A stretch of DNA of 64,000 bases from Parapusillimonas sp013416435 (GCF_052180245.1 NZ_CP197474.1:1-64000), one strand, 5' to 3'; counted from the first letter of the stretch, positions 15,644 through 25,001 are shown. Notes: generated by a model not told the origin, from the sequence alone. Numbers and translations are program-made.

Positions 15644-17062
15644 ATGAACGAATTCTGGCAGACCTGCGTCCAGAGGCTGGAGCAGGAACTACCTCCTCAA
15701 CAAATCAGCGCCTGGATAAGACCCTTGGTACCGCTGGCCTTTGACGAGGCCGAGGCGGTGCTGCGGGTTTCTGCGCCCAATCGTTTCAAGCTCGACTGGG
15801 TGCGCAAGAACTTTTCTCATCAAATCGAGCAATTGGCCAGCGAGTGGTACGCGCGCCCCGTGCAGGTGGCGTTCGAACTCGCCCACGCCGGCGGCGCACA
15901 ACGGGCGCCGGTTGCGACGGGCTTGCGTGTGCCGGCGCCCCCGCCTGCGTCGGGTGGCGGTGCTTCGGCAACCGCAGTGGCCGCTCCGCCTGCCGCGCCC
16001 GCAAGCGTTTCGACCGCCGCCGCCGAAGTCGTGCACGATCGCTCCCGGCTCAACACCGAGCTCACCTTTGAAAACTTCGTTACCGGGAAAGCCAACCAGC
16101 TGGCGCGCGCGGCGGCGTTGCAGGTTGCCGAGAACCCCGGCGTTTCCTACAACCCCTTGTTCCTGTATGGCGGTGTGGGCCTGGGCAAGACCCACCTCAT
16201 CCACGCCATTGGCAATGCCTTGCTTGCCAGCGGCAAGGGCACGCGGGTGCGCTACGTGCATGCCGACCAATACGTGTCCGATGTCGTCAAGGCATACCAG
16301 CGCAAGGCGTTCGATGAATTCAAGCGGTACTACCATTCGCTCGATCTCCTGCTGATCGACGACATCCAGTTTTTCGCGGGCAAGAACCGTACTCAGGAAG
16401 AATTCTTCTATGCGTTCGAGGCCATGGTCGCGCAGCGCAAGCAGATCATCATCACGTCGGACACCTATCCCAAAGAGCTCGCCAATATAGACAGCCGCCT
16501 GATTTCGCGCTTCGACTCGGGCCTTACCGTGGCCATCGAACCGCCCGAACTGGAAATGCGGGTCGCCATCCTGCTGCACAAGGCGCAGACCGAAGGCGTG
16601 GCCATGTCGGAAGAGGTCGCCTTCTTCATCGCCAAGCATTTGCGCAGCAATGTGCGCGAACTCGAAGGGGCCTTGCGCAAGGTCTCGGCCTATGCCCGCT
16701 TCCATGGCCGCGACGTACTCACGGTGGATGTCTGCAAGGACGCCTTGAAGGACCTGCTGTCGGTATCCAACGGCCAGATCACCGTCGAGAACATCCAGAA
16801 GACCGTGGCCGACTTCTACAAGATCAAGGTCGCCGACATGTATTCCAAGCGCCGCCCGGCCAATATCGCCATGCCGCGCCAAGTGGCCATGTACCTGGCC
16901 AAAGAGCTCACCCAAAAAAGCCTGCCGGAAATCGGTGACCTTTTTGGGGGGCGCGACCACACAACGGTGCTGCATGCGGTTCGAAAGATTGCAGATGCCC
17001 GGTCCAAGCAGACCGAACTGAACCATGCTTTACACGTATTAGAACAAACCTTAAAAGGATAA
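15644..17062 (+). CDS. dnaA: Chromosomal replication initiator DnaA
   Basis: A 472-residue initiator. Domain I (MNEFWQTCVQRLEQELP) is followed by a proline/alanine-rich linker (about residues 95-140). The AAA+ domain has Walker A YGGVGLGKTH and Walker B LLLIDDIQFF, and domain IV carries the DnaA signature GGRDHTTVLHAVRKI that reads DnaA boxes. ATG 15644 matches the conserved family start; an upstream ATG at 15590 overlaps the DnaA box and is rejected. It is co-directional with dnaN two bases downstream. Confidence 0.98.
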   Translation: MNEFWQTCVQRLEQELPPQQISAWIRPLVPLAFDEAEAVLRVSAPNRFKLDWVRKNFSHQIEQLASEWYARPVQVAFELAHAGGAQRAPVATGLRVPAPPPASGGGASATAVAAPPAAPASVSTAAAEVVHDRSRLNTELTFENFVTGKANQLARAAALQVAENPGVSYNPLFLYGGVGLGKTHLIHAIGNALLASGKGTRVRYVHADQYVSDVVKAYQRKAFDEFKRYYHSLDLLLIDDIQFFAGKNRTQEEFFYAFEAMVAQRKQIIITSDTYPKELANIDSRLISRFDSGLTVAIEPPELEMRVAILLHKAQTEGVAMSEEVAFFIAKHLRSNVRELEGALRKVSAYARFHGRDVLTVDVCKDALKDLLSVSNGQITVENIQKTVADFYKIKVADMYSKRRPANIAMPRQVAMYLAKELTQKSLPEIGDLFGGRDHTTVLHAVRKIADARSKQTELNHALHVLEQTLKG

Positions 17063-17064
17063 CC

Positions 17065-18174
17065 ATGCAACTCGTACAAGCGACTCGTGACGCATTGCTC
17101 AAGCCGTTATCGACGGTGGCAGGTATAGTCGAAAGAAGAAACACCCTGCCCATCCTCGCCAATATCCTGCTGCGCAAAGAAGGCAAGAGTGTGGCGTTCA
17201 TTGCCACCGACCTCGAGGTCCAGATTACGACGCATGCTGATTTCGGCATGGGTGACGAAAACGAGTCCACCACGGTCGCCGCCCGCAAGCTGCTGGATAT
17301 TCTGCGGGCCTTGCCCGATACGGGCGACGTGCGCCTGTCGCAAGCCAGCGGCAAGCTGACCGTGCAGTCGGGCAAAAGCCGCTTCGCCCTGCAGACCTTG
17401 GCGGCCGGCGAGTTTCCTACCCTGGCGCAGCCGGAAAAATGGGACGTCTCTTTCTCGCTGCCCCAGAAAGCCTTGAAGCACCTTTTCAACATGGTGCATT
17501 TCGCGATGGCGCAGCAGGACATCCGTTATTACCTGAATGGCCTGCTGTTCGTCTTCGAGCCGGGCTTCGTGCGAGCCGTCGCCACCGATGGCCACCGGCT
17601 GGCCCACAGCGGCACCGCGGTCGAAGGCATAGAAACCAAGCACGACGTCATCGTGCCGCGCAAGACCGTGCTTGAAATGCAGCGCCTGCTGTCCGAAACC
17701 GACGATCCGGTTTCCATCGACGTCGCCACGGGCCAGATCCGCTTCCGTTTCGGAGACGTCGAGCTGGTCTCCAAGCTGGTGGAAGGCAAGTTCCCTGATT
17801 TCACGCGCGTCATACCCAATAACTACACCCGTCACTTCACGGTTAACCGCGAGGTCCTGCAAGGCAGCCTGCAGCGGGCAGCCATCCTGACGACCGACAA
17901 GCTCAAGGGCGTGCGCCTGCAGCTGTCCGACAACCAGTTGCGTATCTCGTCTTCCAACGCCGAGCAGGAAGAGGCCCAGGAAGAACTCGAAATCGACTAC
18001 GCCCACGAGGCGCTCGATGTTGGCTTCAATGTCAGCTACCTGCTCGACGTCCTGGCCAACGTCAAGACGGAATCCATACGCTGGTCTGTCCAGCCCGACG
18101 TCAATGCGTCGGCGCTCATCACATCGCCCGACGACGATCAGTTCAAGTATGTCGTCATGCCGATGCGCATTTAA
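17065..18174 (+). CDS. dnaN: DNA polymerase III beta sliding clamp
   Basis: A 369-residue clamp of three repeated domains that forms the dimeric ring around DNA. It starts MQLVQATRDALLKPLSTVAGIVERRNTLPIL, and ends QFKYVVMPMRI, the conserved C-terminus close to the protein-binding cleft. AAAAGGATAACC precedes the ATG. It directly follows dnaA and is probably co-transcribed with it. Confidence 0.98.
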   Translation: MQLVQATRDALLKPLSTVAGIVERRNTLPILANILLRKEGKSVAFIATDLEVQITTHADFGMGDENESTTVAARKLLDILRALPDTGDVRLSQASGKLTVQSGKSRFALQTLAAGEFPTLAQPEKWDVSFSLPQKALKHLFNMVHFAMAQQDIRYYLNGLLFVFEPGFVRAVATDGHRLAHSGTAVEGIETKHDVIVPRKTVLEMQRLLSETDDPVSIDVATGQIRFRFGDVELVSKLVEGKFPDFTRVIPNNYTRHFTVNREVLQGSLQRAAILTTDKLKGVRLQLSDNQLRISSSNAEQEEAQEELEIDYAHEALDVGFNVSYLLDVLANVKTESIRWSVQPDVNASALITSPDDDQFKYVVMPMRI

Positions 18175-18265
18175 GTAAAGCGAAGTCATGTTCGCACGAA
18201 GCGTGCATTGAACGATCCATTGCATGCTTCATTAGCCGCAAGGCTCAGAATAGGTTCAGAAAACT

Positions 18266-20716
18266 ATGTCAGATGAAATCACGAATGTCGAAGCGCCCGG
18301 CTACGGCGCAGACTCGATCAAGATGCTCAAAGGCCTGGAGGCGGTACGCAAGCGCCCGGGCATGTATATTGGCGATACGTCCGACGGCACCGGCCTGCAC
18401 CACATGGTGTTCGAAGTTGTCGACAACGCCATCGATGAAGCGCTTGCCGGGTATTGCGACGACATCGTCGTGACCATCCACGCCGACAACAGTATTTCCG
18501 TCAGCGACAACGGCCGGGGCATTCCTACCGACATCCACAAGGACGACGAATTCCATCGCAGCGCCGCAGAAATCGTCATGACCGAGCTGCACGCCGGCGG
18601 CAAGTTCGACCACAACTCATACAAAGTTTCGGGAGGTCTGCACGGCGTGGGTGTTTCCTGCGTGAATGCCTTGTCCCAATGGCTGCGGTTAACCATCTGC
18701 CGCAAGGGCGAGAAACACGAGATGGAATTCCGCCGGGGTGAACGGGTCGCCCCGCTGGCCGTTATCGATAGCGCCGACGCGACCGGCACGCGCGTGCAGT
18801 TTCTGGCCGACGACGAAATCTTCGAGAACATCGAGTACCACTACGAGATCCTGGCCAAGCGCCTGCGCGAGCTATCCTTCCTGAACAACGGCGTGAAAAT
18901 CCGCCTGGTGGACGAGCGCAGCGGCAAGGAAGAAAACTTTGCCTTCCTGGGCGGCGTCAAAGGCTTCGTTGAATTCATCAACCGGACCAAGACGGTACTG
19001 CACCCCAATGTGTTTTCGGTCAGCACCGAATCCACGGTCGGCGACACCACAGTGGGCGTCGACGTTGCCATGCAATGGAACGACAGCTACACCGAAACCG
19101 TACTGTGCTTCACCAATAATATTCCGCAGCGCGACGGCGGCACCCACTTGACCGGTTTGCGGGCCGCCATGACGCGTGTCCTGAACAAGTACATTGCCGA
19201 CAACGAACTTGCCAAGAAGGCCAAGGTGGACACCACCGGCGACGACATGCGCGAAGGCCTGGCCTGCGTGCTGTCGGTCAAGGTGCCCGAACCCAAGTTC
19301 AGCAGCCAGACCAAGGACAAGCTCGTGTCCAGCGAGGTCCGGCCCGCTGTCGAAGAAGCGGTCGCCCGCACGCTGGAAACCTGGCTGCTGGAAAACCCCA
19401 TCGACGCCAAGGCCTTGTGCAACAAGATCATCGAGGCCGCTCGCGCCCGCGATGCCGCGCGCAAGGCGCGCGAAATGACGCGCCGTAAAAGCGTGCTGGA
19501 AGGCGCCGGCTTGCCCGGCAAGCTGGCCGACTGCCAGGAAAAAGATCCGGCCCTGTGCGAAATCTACATCGTGGAAGGGGACTCCGCCGGTGGCTCGGCC
19601 AAGCAAGGCCGCGACCGTAAATTCCAGGCCATCCTGCCCTTGCGCGGCAAGGTGCTGAACGTCGAGAAAGCGCGTTTCGACCGCCTGATCGCCAGCGAGC
19701 AGATCACCACGCTGATCACCGCGCTGGGCACCAGCATCGGCCCCGACTTCAACATCGACAAGCTGCGCTACCACCGCATCATCATCATGACCGACGCCGA
19801 CGTCGACGGCGCGCATATCCGCACGCTGCTGCTGACCTTGTTCTACCGGCAAATGCCGGAGCTGGTCGAGCGCGGGCACATCTACATTGCCCAGCCGCCG
19901 CTATTCAAGGTCAAGGTGGGCCGCGAGGAACGCTACCTGAAGGACGAAGCCGAGGAAGCACAGTTCGTGCTGCAGGTCGCCTTGAAAGAAGCATCCCTGA
20001 TCCCCAGCGAAGGTGCCGACCCGATATCGGGCGATGCGCTGGGCGAGCTTGCCCGCCAGTACATCCTGGCCGACTCCGTCATCAGCCGCCTGTCCCGTCA
20101 CATGGACATGGCGGCGCTATCCGCGATGGCGGAAGGCGTGGAAATCAACCTGGACGATGCTGAACAGGCGCAGGCTTCGGCACAGCGCCTGCAGGCGGCC
20201 ATCGAGGATCCCGCCAAACTGGAAAATGTGCAGGTCAAGGCCGAAGCCAACGAAGAAAGCACCTCGTGGCGCCTGGTGCTTAACCGCATGCATCACGGCA
20301 ACGTGCGCGTCAGCGTCTTCGACCGTACTTTCGTGCGCGGCGCTGACTACGCCGTGCTGTCCAAGGCCGCGCAAACCTTCACCGGGCTGCTCGGCGACGG
20401 CGCCCTGATCGTCCGCGGCGAAGGCGACAAGCGCAAGGAAAAAGCCGTGCAGGATTTCCGCGAAGCCATGCAATGGCTGCGTGGCGAAGCCGAACGCAGC
20501 ATCAGCAAACAACGCTACAAAGGCCTGGGCGAAATGAATCCCGACCAGCTTTGGGAAACCACCATGGACCCCAATGTGCGCCGTTTGCTGCGCGTGCAGG
20601 TCGAAGACGCCATCGCGGCCGACGAGATCTTCACTACGCTTATGGGCGACAGTGTCGAGCCGCGTCGTGCGTTTATCGAAGGACATGCCTTGCAGGCGGG
20701 GAATATCGACGTTTAA
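18266..20716 (+). CDS. gyrB: DNA gyrase subunit B
   Basis: An 816-residue type II topoisomerase subunit. The GHKL ATPase domain shows EVVDNAIDEALAG (N box), SDNGRGIP and the GGLHGVGVSCVNALS lid. The Toprim domain has EGDSAGGSAKQGRDR and DADVDGAHIRTLLLTLFYR. A large insert in the C-terminal half is the one usual in proteobacterial GyrB. With GyrA it introduces negative supercoils. It ends the conserved dnaA-dnaN-gyrB block. Confidence 0.98.
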   Translation: MSDEITNVEAPGYGADSIKMLKGLEAVRKRPGMYIGDTSDGTGLHHMVFEVVDNAIDEALAGYCDDIVVTIHADNSISVSDNGRGIPTDIHKDDEFHRSAAEIVMTELHAGGKFDHNSYKVSGGLHGVGVSCVNALSQWLRLTICRKGEKHEMEFRRGERVAPLAVIDSADATGTRVQFLADDEIFENIEYHYEILAKRLRELSFLNNGVKIRLVDERSGKEENFAFLGGVKGFVEFINRTKTVLHPNVFSVSTESTVGDTTVGVDVAMQWNDSYTETVLCFTNNIPQRDGGTHLTGLRAAMTRVLNKYIADNELAKKAKVDTTGDDMREGLACVLSVKVPEPKFSSQTKDKLVSSEVRPAVEEAVARTLETWLLENPIDAKALCNKIIEAARARDAARKAREMTRRKSVLEGAGLPGKLADCQEKDPALCEIYIVEGDSAGGSAKQGRDRKFQAILPLRGKVLNVEKARFDRLIASEQITTLITALGTSIGPDFNIDKLRYHRIIIMTDADVDGAHIRTLLLTLFYRQMPELVERGHIYIAQPPLFKVKVGREERYLKDEAEEAQFVLQVALKEASLIPSEGADPISGDALGELARQYILADSVISRLSRHMDMAALSAMAEGVEINLDDAEQAQASAQRLQAAIEDPAKLENVQVKAEANEESTSWRLVLNRMHHGNVRVSVFDRTFVRGADYAVLSKAAQTFTGLLGDGALIVRGEGDKRKEKAVQDFREAMQWLRGEAERSISKQRYKGLGEMNPDQLWETTMDPNVRRLLRVQVEDAIAADEIFTTLMGDSVEPRRAFIEGHALQAGNIDV

Positions 20717-20745
20717 GGTGTTTGTAGGATCCCAGTGAAACTTAG

Positions 20746-20787
20746 ATTTGTCCGAAGTGTTTTAGATAACTATTGCTTCGGACGAAT
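20746..20787. terminator. Inverted repeat after gyrB
   Basis: GTCCGAAG (20750-20757) is exactly complementary to CTTCGGAC (20776-20783), and the match extends to 12 bases with one mismatch. The loop is 18 bases and there is no T-run. It could end gyrB transcription or be an operator for the next gene. Confidence 0.4.
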
Positions 20788-20897
20788 CAACTGAGTGACG
20801 CAAGACTGGCAGAAATACTCCGCGTTGTAATATCGGCCAACTGGCGGCGTGTCTCTATCGCACCGCCGGATGCTGAGCGGACGAAATACTTGAACAT

Positions 20898-21929
20898 ATG
20901 AGTAATCCCGTCAGAATCAGAGTGCCGCAAAATTTGTCGTTGAATCAAGCGATCAACTTCTGCCACAGACTCTGGAACGATTCTTCGGATGCCGAGCAAT
21001 ACGAGTTTGATTTCGGGCGGATGGGACATGTCGAGCCGTTTACTATGGCATATGTGGCAAACGAGCTTAAGCGTTACCGAGCTACAAAGGCCGACGCGCG
21101 GTTTACCGCGACCAACTATGCAGCTCATTCTTATCCTGCCCATATGGGTTTCTTCAGAGCGTTTGGCTTAGGTCATGGAAACAAGCCAGGACAGGCTCTG
21201 GGCAGCAGCAGTTATATTCCTATAACTATTCTTCCAGTCGCCGAGGTACATAAAGAGGCCGACGAGCGTTTCTTAAACATCGGCGATGTGCTGGAAGAGA
21301 AAGCGTTACGAATCGCGCAATTGCTCGTAAGGCAACACGAAGGTAAGCTGGTCGACACACTCACCTTCGCGATTCGAGAAATTATGCGGAACGTGGTCGA
21401 GCATGCTGAGTCCGATTTCATCGAGTATTGTGGCCAGTACTGGCCTAGTAAGGGAATGGTGGAAGTCGCAATTCTTGATGTTGGAAAAGGCGTCGCCAGA
21501 GGTCTTCAGTCGAACCCTTACATAGTTATGAGTGATGACCGTGATGCTTTGCAACTAGCTCTTCTTCCAGGCATTTCAGGAAAGATGTACCGCGGAGTAA
21601 AGCGACGCGCGAATGACGTTTGGCAGAATTCGGGCTTTGGACTGTATATGACGAGGCGGATATGTGGAGCCGGCGGCAGCTTTTTCATTGTCAGCAATAC
21701 AGCAGGCATGCTGTTTGATAATACTGGTAAGCATGACCGGAATACCACGTACGCTGGGACGGCATTGCGCCTTCGATTTAATACCGATGCGATACTCGAT
21801 CACGATAACATGCTGGATCAGTTTCGTAAGGAAGGATATGCGACGGCGCGGACGCTTTCCGGCGCTGAAGCCATTGAACCTTCGATGGCTTCAGTCATGC
21901 TCGCCAGAGACTTTGATGGTGATCGTTAA
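20898..21929 (+). CDS. GHKL (histidine-kinase-like) ATPase domain protein of unknown function
   Basis: A 343-residue protein. Residues ~1-100 resemble a small alpha/beta (STAS-like) region. The C-terminal half is a Bergerat-fold ATPase: N box IREIMRNVVEHA, G1 box DVGKGVARG and G2 box SGFGLYMTRRICGAGG. There is no phospho-acceptor His domain, no membrane segment and no Toprim, so it is neither a classic histidine kinase nor a topoisomerase. Related stand-alone ATPases occur in anti-sigma kinases and accessory islands. The gene is AT-richer than gyrB and is followed at once by IS DNA, suggesting it was acquired. A partner gene may have been lost at the insertion. Confidence 0.65.
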   Translation: MSNPVRIRVPQNLSLNQAINFCHRLWNDSSDAEQYEFDFGRMGHVEPFTMAYVANELKRYRATKADARFTATNYAAHSYPAHMGFFRAFGLGHGNKPGQALGSSSYIPITILPVAEVHKEADERFLNIGDVLEEKALRIAQLLVRQHEGKLVDTLTFAIREIMRNVVEHAESDFIEYCGQYWPSKGMVEVAILDVGKGVARGLQSNPYIVMSDDRDALQLALLPGISGKMYRGVKRRANDVWQNSGFGLYMTRRICGAGGSFFIVSNTAGMLFDNTGKHDRNTTYAGTALRLRFNTDAILDHDNMLDQFRKEGYATARTLSGAEAIEPSMASVMLARDFDGDR

Positions 21930-22071
21930 TAAAGCGTGTGAGGAACGACCGGCTTTGACGCGGATAAAATTCTAAAGCTTCGCCTCAAGGGAGATCATTG
22001 CAGATCTACCAGTACATCACAGTCCAGACGGTAGATTGGATAATTTCTCCGAAGCGTCATAGTCGGCTAGC

Positions 22072-22823
22072 GGTAATCCCCCCATTTTTAACGGTGCTCA
22101 GAAGTAGCAACGCTATGCGGCCATGGCGAGCCGCTGTTTTGGGGTGATTCCGCCCAGTGCCATATTTGGGCGTTCGTAATTGTAGGACCACATCCAGGCG
22201 GTTGCCGCCTGCTGAACATGATCCAGGCTGTCCCAGTGGTATTGGGACAGCCACTCATAGCGAACCGTGCGATTGAATCGTTCCACATACGCATTCTGTT
22301 GCGGCTTGCCTGGCTGAATATATTCAAGCCTAATCCCACGGCGCAAAGCCCAGGAAATAATCGCCGCACTGAGGTACTCCGGGCCGTTATCGCACCGAAT
22401 CGCCACGGGCTTACCGCGCCAGTCAATGATCTGTTCTAGCGTACGGATGACGCGTTCCGATGGTAGCGAGAAGTCCACCTCAATGCCCAGGGCCTCGCGG
22501 TTGAAGTCGTCAATCACGTTCAGCAGCCGGATGCTTCGACCGTCGATCAGTTGGTCATGCATGAAGTCCATCGACCAGACCTGGTTCACGCTGCTGGGCA
22601 CCGTCAGCGGCTGCGGTGCCTGCCTGACGAGTCGTTTGCGCGGCTTGATACGCAGATTCAACTCCAGCTCCAGATAAATGCGGTAGACGCGCTTGTGGTT
22701 CCATCCAAAGCCTTTGACGTTGCGCAGGTACAGAAAGCACAGGCCAAATCCCCAGTTCCGGTAGTTGTCGGTTAACCGAAGCAACCAGTTGGCAATTTCG
22801 TCGTTCTCGGCGTTGTTCTTGGC
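22072..22823 (-). mobile_element. Truncated IS3-family insertion sequence
   Basis: The remnant holds the 3' end of an IS3-type element on the minus strand. Its 5' part (orfA and the start of orfB) is missing where the second element begins at 22824. The outer end near 22072 (GGTAATCCCCCC) is an estimate from base composition and the end of homology, not from a matched terminal repeat. Confidence 0.7.
22113..22823 (-). pseudogene. IS3-family transposase OrfB, N-terminus missing
   Basis: About 237 residues of an IS3 OrfB (integrase core). The DDE residues are visible in WSMDFMHDQL, RCDNGPEYLS and the VERFNRTVRYE segment, and the C-terminus ITPKQRLAMAA is complete. The frame is open (NAENDEIANWLLRLTDN) right up to the boundary with the neighbouring element at 22823, so the N-terminal helix-turn-helix part was cut off. 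It cannot move by itself. Confidence 0.85.
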
Positions 22824-22872
22824 TGTAATGACCCACTGATTTTCTGCTCAGGTGATAATTGAAGGAATCACG

Positions 22873-23187
22873 ATGAGTATGAAGATGGACGAAGACATCA
22901 AACGCTGGACGGCCAAGCGCAAGGGCGCGCTGGTGCTGGACATTATTCAGGGCAAGACTACGGTCTCCGAGGCCAGTCGTTCCTACGACCTTTCCCCTTC
23001 CGAAGTGGAGAAGTGGGTGGACGATGCCAAGCGCGGTATGGAGAATGCCTTGCGGGCCAACCCGTTGGATGTCAAAGAGCAATACGAACGCCAGATCAAG
23101 GACTTGCAAGAAGCGTACGGCGAAGCGATGTTGGAGCTGCGCACAAGAAAAAAATTGCAGTCCCTGTTGGGCGAGGACGAGAAGTGA
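22873..23187 (+). CDS. IS3-family transposase OrfA
   Basis: A 104-residue DNA-binding protein with a helix-turn-helix (RKGALVLDIIQGKTTVSEASRSYDLSPSEVEKW region, a DUF1153-like fold) and a C-terminal coiled segment. GAAGGA precedes ATG 22873. The codons AAA AAA at 23149-23154, preceded by A, form the slippery heptamer A-AAA-AAA in the zero frame, and orfB lies in the -1 frame. An OrfAB fusion transposase made by ribosomal frameshifting is therefore expected. Confidence 0.85.
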   Translation: MSMKMDEDIKRWTAKRKGALVLDIIQGKTTVSEASRSYDLSPSEVEKWVDDAKRGMENALRANPLDVKEQYERQIKDLQEAYGEAMLELRTRKKLQSLLGEDEK

Positions 23188-24005
23188 TCGAGACGATCCG
23201 CCAGGGACTGAAGGAAGATGGCTTTACCGTCTCGATCTCCAAGCTGTGCCAGTGGTTCGGAATTCCCCGGCGCACGGTGTATTACAAACCGACGAAGGCG
23301 GCGCCGAAGATCAACCCTGAGCTTGCTGAGCCGATCAAGGCGATGATCGAAGAGTCGCCGTCGTTTGGCTACCGCACCGTCGCGGCGTTGCTGGGCATGA
23401 ACAAGAACACGGTCCAGCGCATCTTCCAGCTCAAGGGCTGGCAAGTGAAGAAGCGAGCCATTGGGCTCAGGCCACGCATCCAGACGTTGCCGTCAGTTGC
23501 CACAGCGCCCAACGAACGCTGGTCAACGGATCTATGCCGTATCTGGGCGGGCCGTGATGGATGGGCAACCCTGGCGCTGGTGATCGACTGCCATACGCGT
23601 GAGTTGCTTGGCTGGCACCTGTCGCGTAGCGGCAAGGCGACTACTGCGGGCAGCGCCCTGGAGCACGCACTGATTGCCCGCTTCGGGACACTGGGCCGTG
23701 TGCCAGAGCCGTTCTTGCTTCGGTCGGATAACGGGCTTGTTTTTACCAGCCGAAGTTATACCCAGCTGGCTCGCAGCTATGGCCTACGCCAGGAGTTCAT
23801 CACGCCCCATTGCCCACAACAAAACGGCATGGTCGAACGAGTCATCAGAACGCTTAAAGAGCAATGTGCCCACCGGCACCGCTTTGAAACCTTGCAGCAT
23901 GCCAGCCGCGTGATCGGCGACTGGATACGCTTTTACAACCACCGACGCCCACATCAGGCGTTGAACATGAAAACCCCGGCTGAAGCCTTTGCATTAGCCG
24001 CTTGA
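23184..24005 (+). CDS. IS3-family transposase OrfB (integrase core)
   Basis: A 273-residue DDE recombinase. An HTH_21-type segment (SFGYRTVAALLGMNKNTVQRIF) precedes the rve core with WSTDLCRIWAG, LRSDNGLVFTS and NGMVERVIRTLKE. GTG 23184 overlaps the orfA stop (GTGA); the main product is more likely the frameshifted OrfAB protein. The frame appears intact, so the element may still be active. Confidence 0.9.
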   Translation: MIETIRQGLKEDGFTVSISKLCQWFGIPRRTVYYKPTKAAPKINPELAEPIKAMIEESPSFGYRTVAALLGMNKNTVQRIFQLKGWQVKKRAIGLRPRIQTLPSVATAPNERWSTDLCRIWAGRDGWATLALVIDCHTRELLGWHLSRSGKATTAGSALEHALIARFGTLGRVPEPFLLRSDNGLVFTSRSYTQLARSYGLRQEFITPHCPQQNGMVERVIRTLKEQCAHRHRFETLQHASRVIGDWIRFYNHRRPHQALNMKTPAEAFALAA

Positions 24006-24033
24006 GCTGAGCAGATACTGCTGGGTCATTACA

Positions 24034-24509
24034 GTTTGACGCTGACAGGCGCTTTTGGCTACGAGTCTGAAGAGCTTGGCAAGCTGCTCGAATGGTCCAG
24101 TCGTACCTTCCTGCTTGGACCCTTGGTCGGCACGGTACTATCGTTGCCCATCTTTGATGGCGGACGGCGCGAGGCCGGACTGGAGCGTGCCCGCGCCCAA
24201 TATGAAGGGGATGTAGCCGCCTACCGGCAAACGGTGTTGCAAGCCTTCCGCGAAGTGGAGGACGGTTTGTCGAGCCTGCGGATCCTGGACGCACAGACGA
24301 AGGTGCAGGATGCCGCTGTGGCGCAGTCCTCACGCGCGGCTCAGTTGGCGCAGATTCAGTATCGTGAAGGCTCGGTGAGTTATCTGGACGTGATCGATGC
24401 AGACAGGGAAGTGCTTCAGCAGCAAAGAGTCTCAGTCAGACTGGATGGAGATAGGGCGCAGGTAGCCGTCGCGCTCATACGGGCGATTGGCGGCGGCTGG
24501 GACAGTTAA
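24034..24509 (+). pseudogene. Outer-membrane efflux protein (NodT/TolC-like), C-terminal remnant
   Basis: Only the last ~157 residues remain: LTLTGAFGYESEELGKLL, the LSLPIFDGGRREAGLERARAQYE segment and the REGSVSYLDVIDAD repeat are typical of the outer-membrane channel of RND efflux systems. The frame has no start of its own and begins at the right edge of the IS element. The IS event removed the first two thirds and any upstream pump genes. Confidence 0.8.
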
Positions 24510-24527
24510 CCCGACATGGCGCAGCGA

Positions 24528-24674
24528 TCAAGCCTCTACCCTGGGATGGTGCCGGGCTTGCTCAAGTTCCGCGACGACTTATGCCCGCGTCGTGGCGGTA
24601 GGGGCATCGGCGGCTTGCGCGCCGACTGCAAAAAATGCGGCCGAGATCATGACGGTGGTGATGGCGGTTTTCAT
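24528..24674 (-). pseudogene. DUF4148 small secreted protein, broken by a stop codon
   Basis: ATG 24674 follows GGAG and encodes a signal peptide (MKTAITTVMISAAFFAVGAQA). The frame reads TTRA, then TAA (24579-24581), then VVAELEQARHHP. DUF4148 proteins normally read (L)TRAQVxAELxxLExAGYxP here, so the TAA stands where a Gln codon (CAA) is expected, a one-base change. The frame stops for good at 24528, about 48 codons in, shorter than the usual 80-110. DUF4148 genes are abundant in Burkholderiales. Confidence 0.65.
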
Positions 24675-25001
24675 ACTGACTCCAATAAATAGATCTAAAA
24701 AGACATCGACGCGGGGCGTCAGGAAGCATTCCTGACATTGGATTGGCTTCGATGTGGTCAGTATGGTTTCGCCTGAAGTAGGGATAAACCCTTAAATCGC
24801 GAATTTACTGTTTGGTTGAATTGAACAAGGGTCAGCTTATGGGTAGATTAGTCAATTTTTACGATGCTCTAGAAAAACGGCAGCGCGGTTTGACGGTAGC
24901 GTTGCCTGCAGCCGCCACGATTTGAGCGGCACAGGCAGCAACAGCGGTATCATTGCCGCGTATCAATTGAACACAAACTTTCAATAAGCAGAGATCACGA
25001 C
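24675..25001. other. Intergenic region upstream of the fatty-acid transporter gene
   Basis: These 327 bases hold no gene. A short palindrome TCAGGAA-GCA-TTCCTGA lies at 24719-24735. The rest is AT-rich and should contain the promoter of the 25002 gene, but no convincing -35/-10 pair stands out. Confidence 0.5.

Larger units (their letters stand above)
22824..24033 (+). mobile_element. Complete IS3-family insertion sequence (1210 bp)
   Basis: Its ends are imperfect inverted repeats of about 27 bases: both begin TGTAATGACCCA and share TCTGCTCAG further in. It carries overlapping orfA and orfB. The three-base flanks, GGC and GTT, do not match, so there is no target duplication. The left flank is IS3 debris and the right flank is an efflux gene, so DNA was lost or exchanged after insertion. 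Confidence 0.85.

Noticed and set aside
21930..22071. Possible short gene after the GHKL-ATPase gene
   Set aside because: Short frames exist (for example from a TTG near 21999), but none has a good start signal or a recognisable sequence, and the IS begins at once.
24487..24735. An 82-codon plus-strand frame
   Set aside because: It is the antisense of the DUF4148 remnant, which has a signal peptide, a ribosome site and family sequence on the minus strand.
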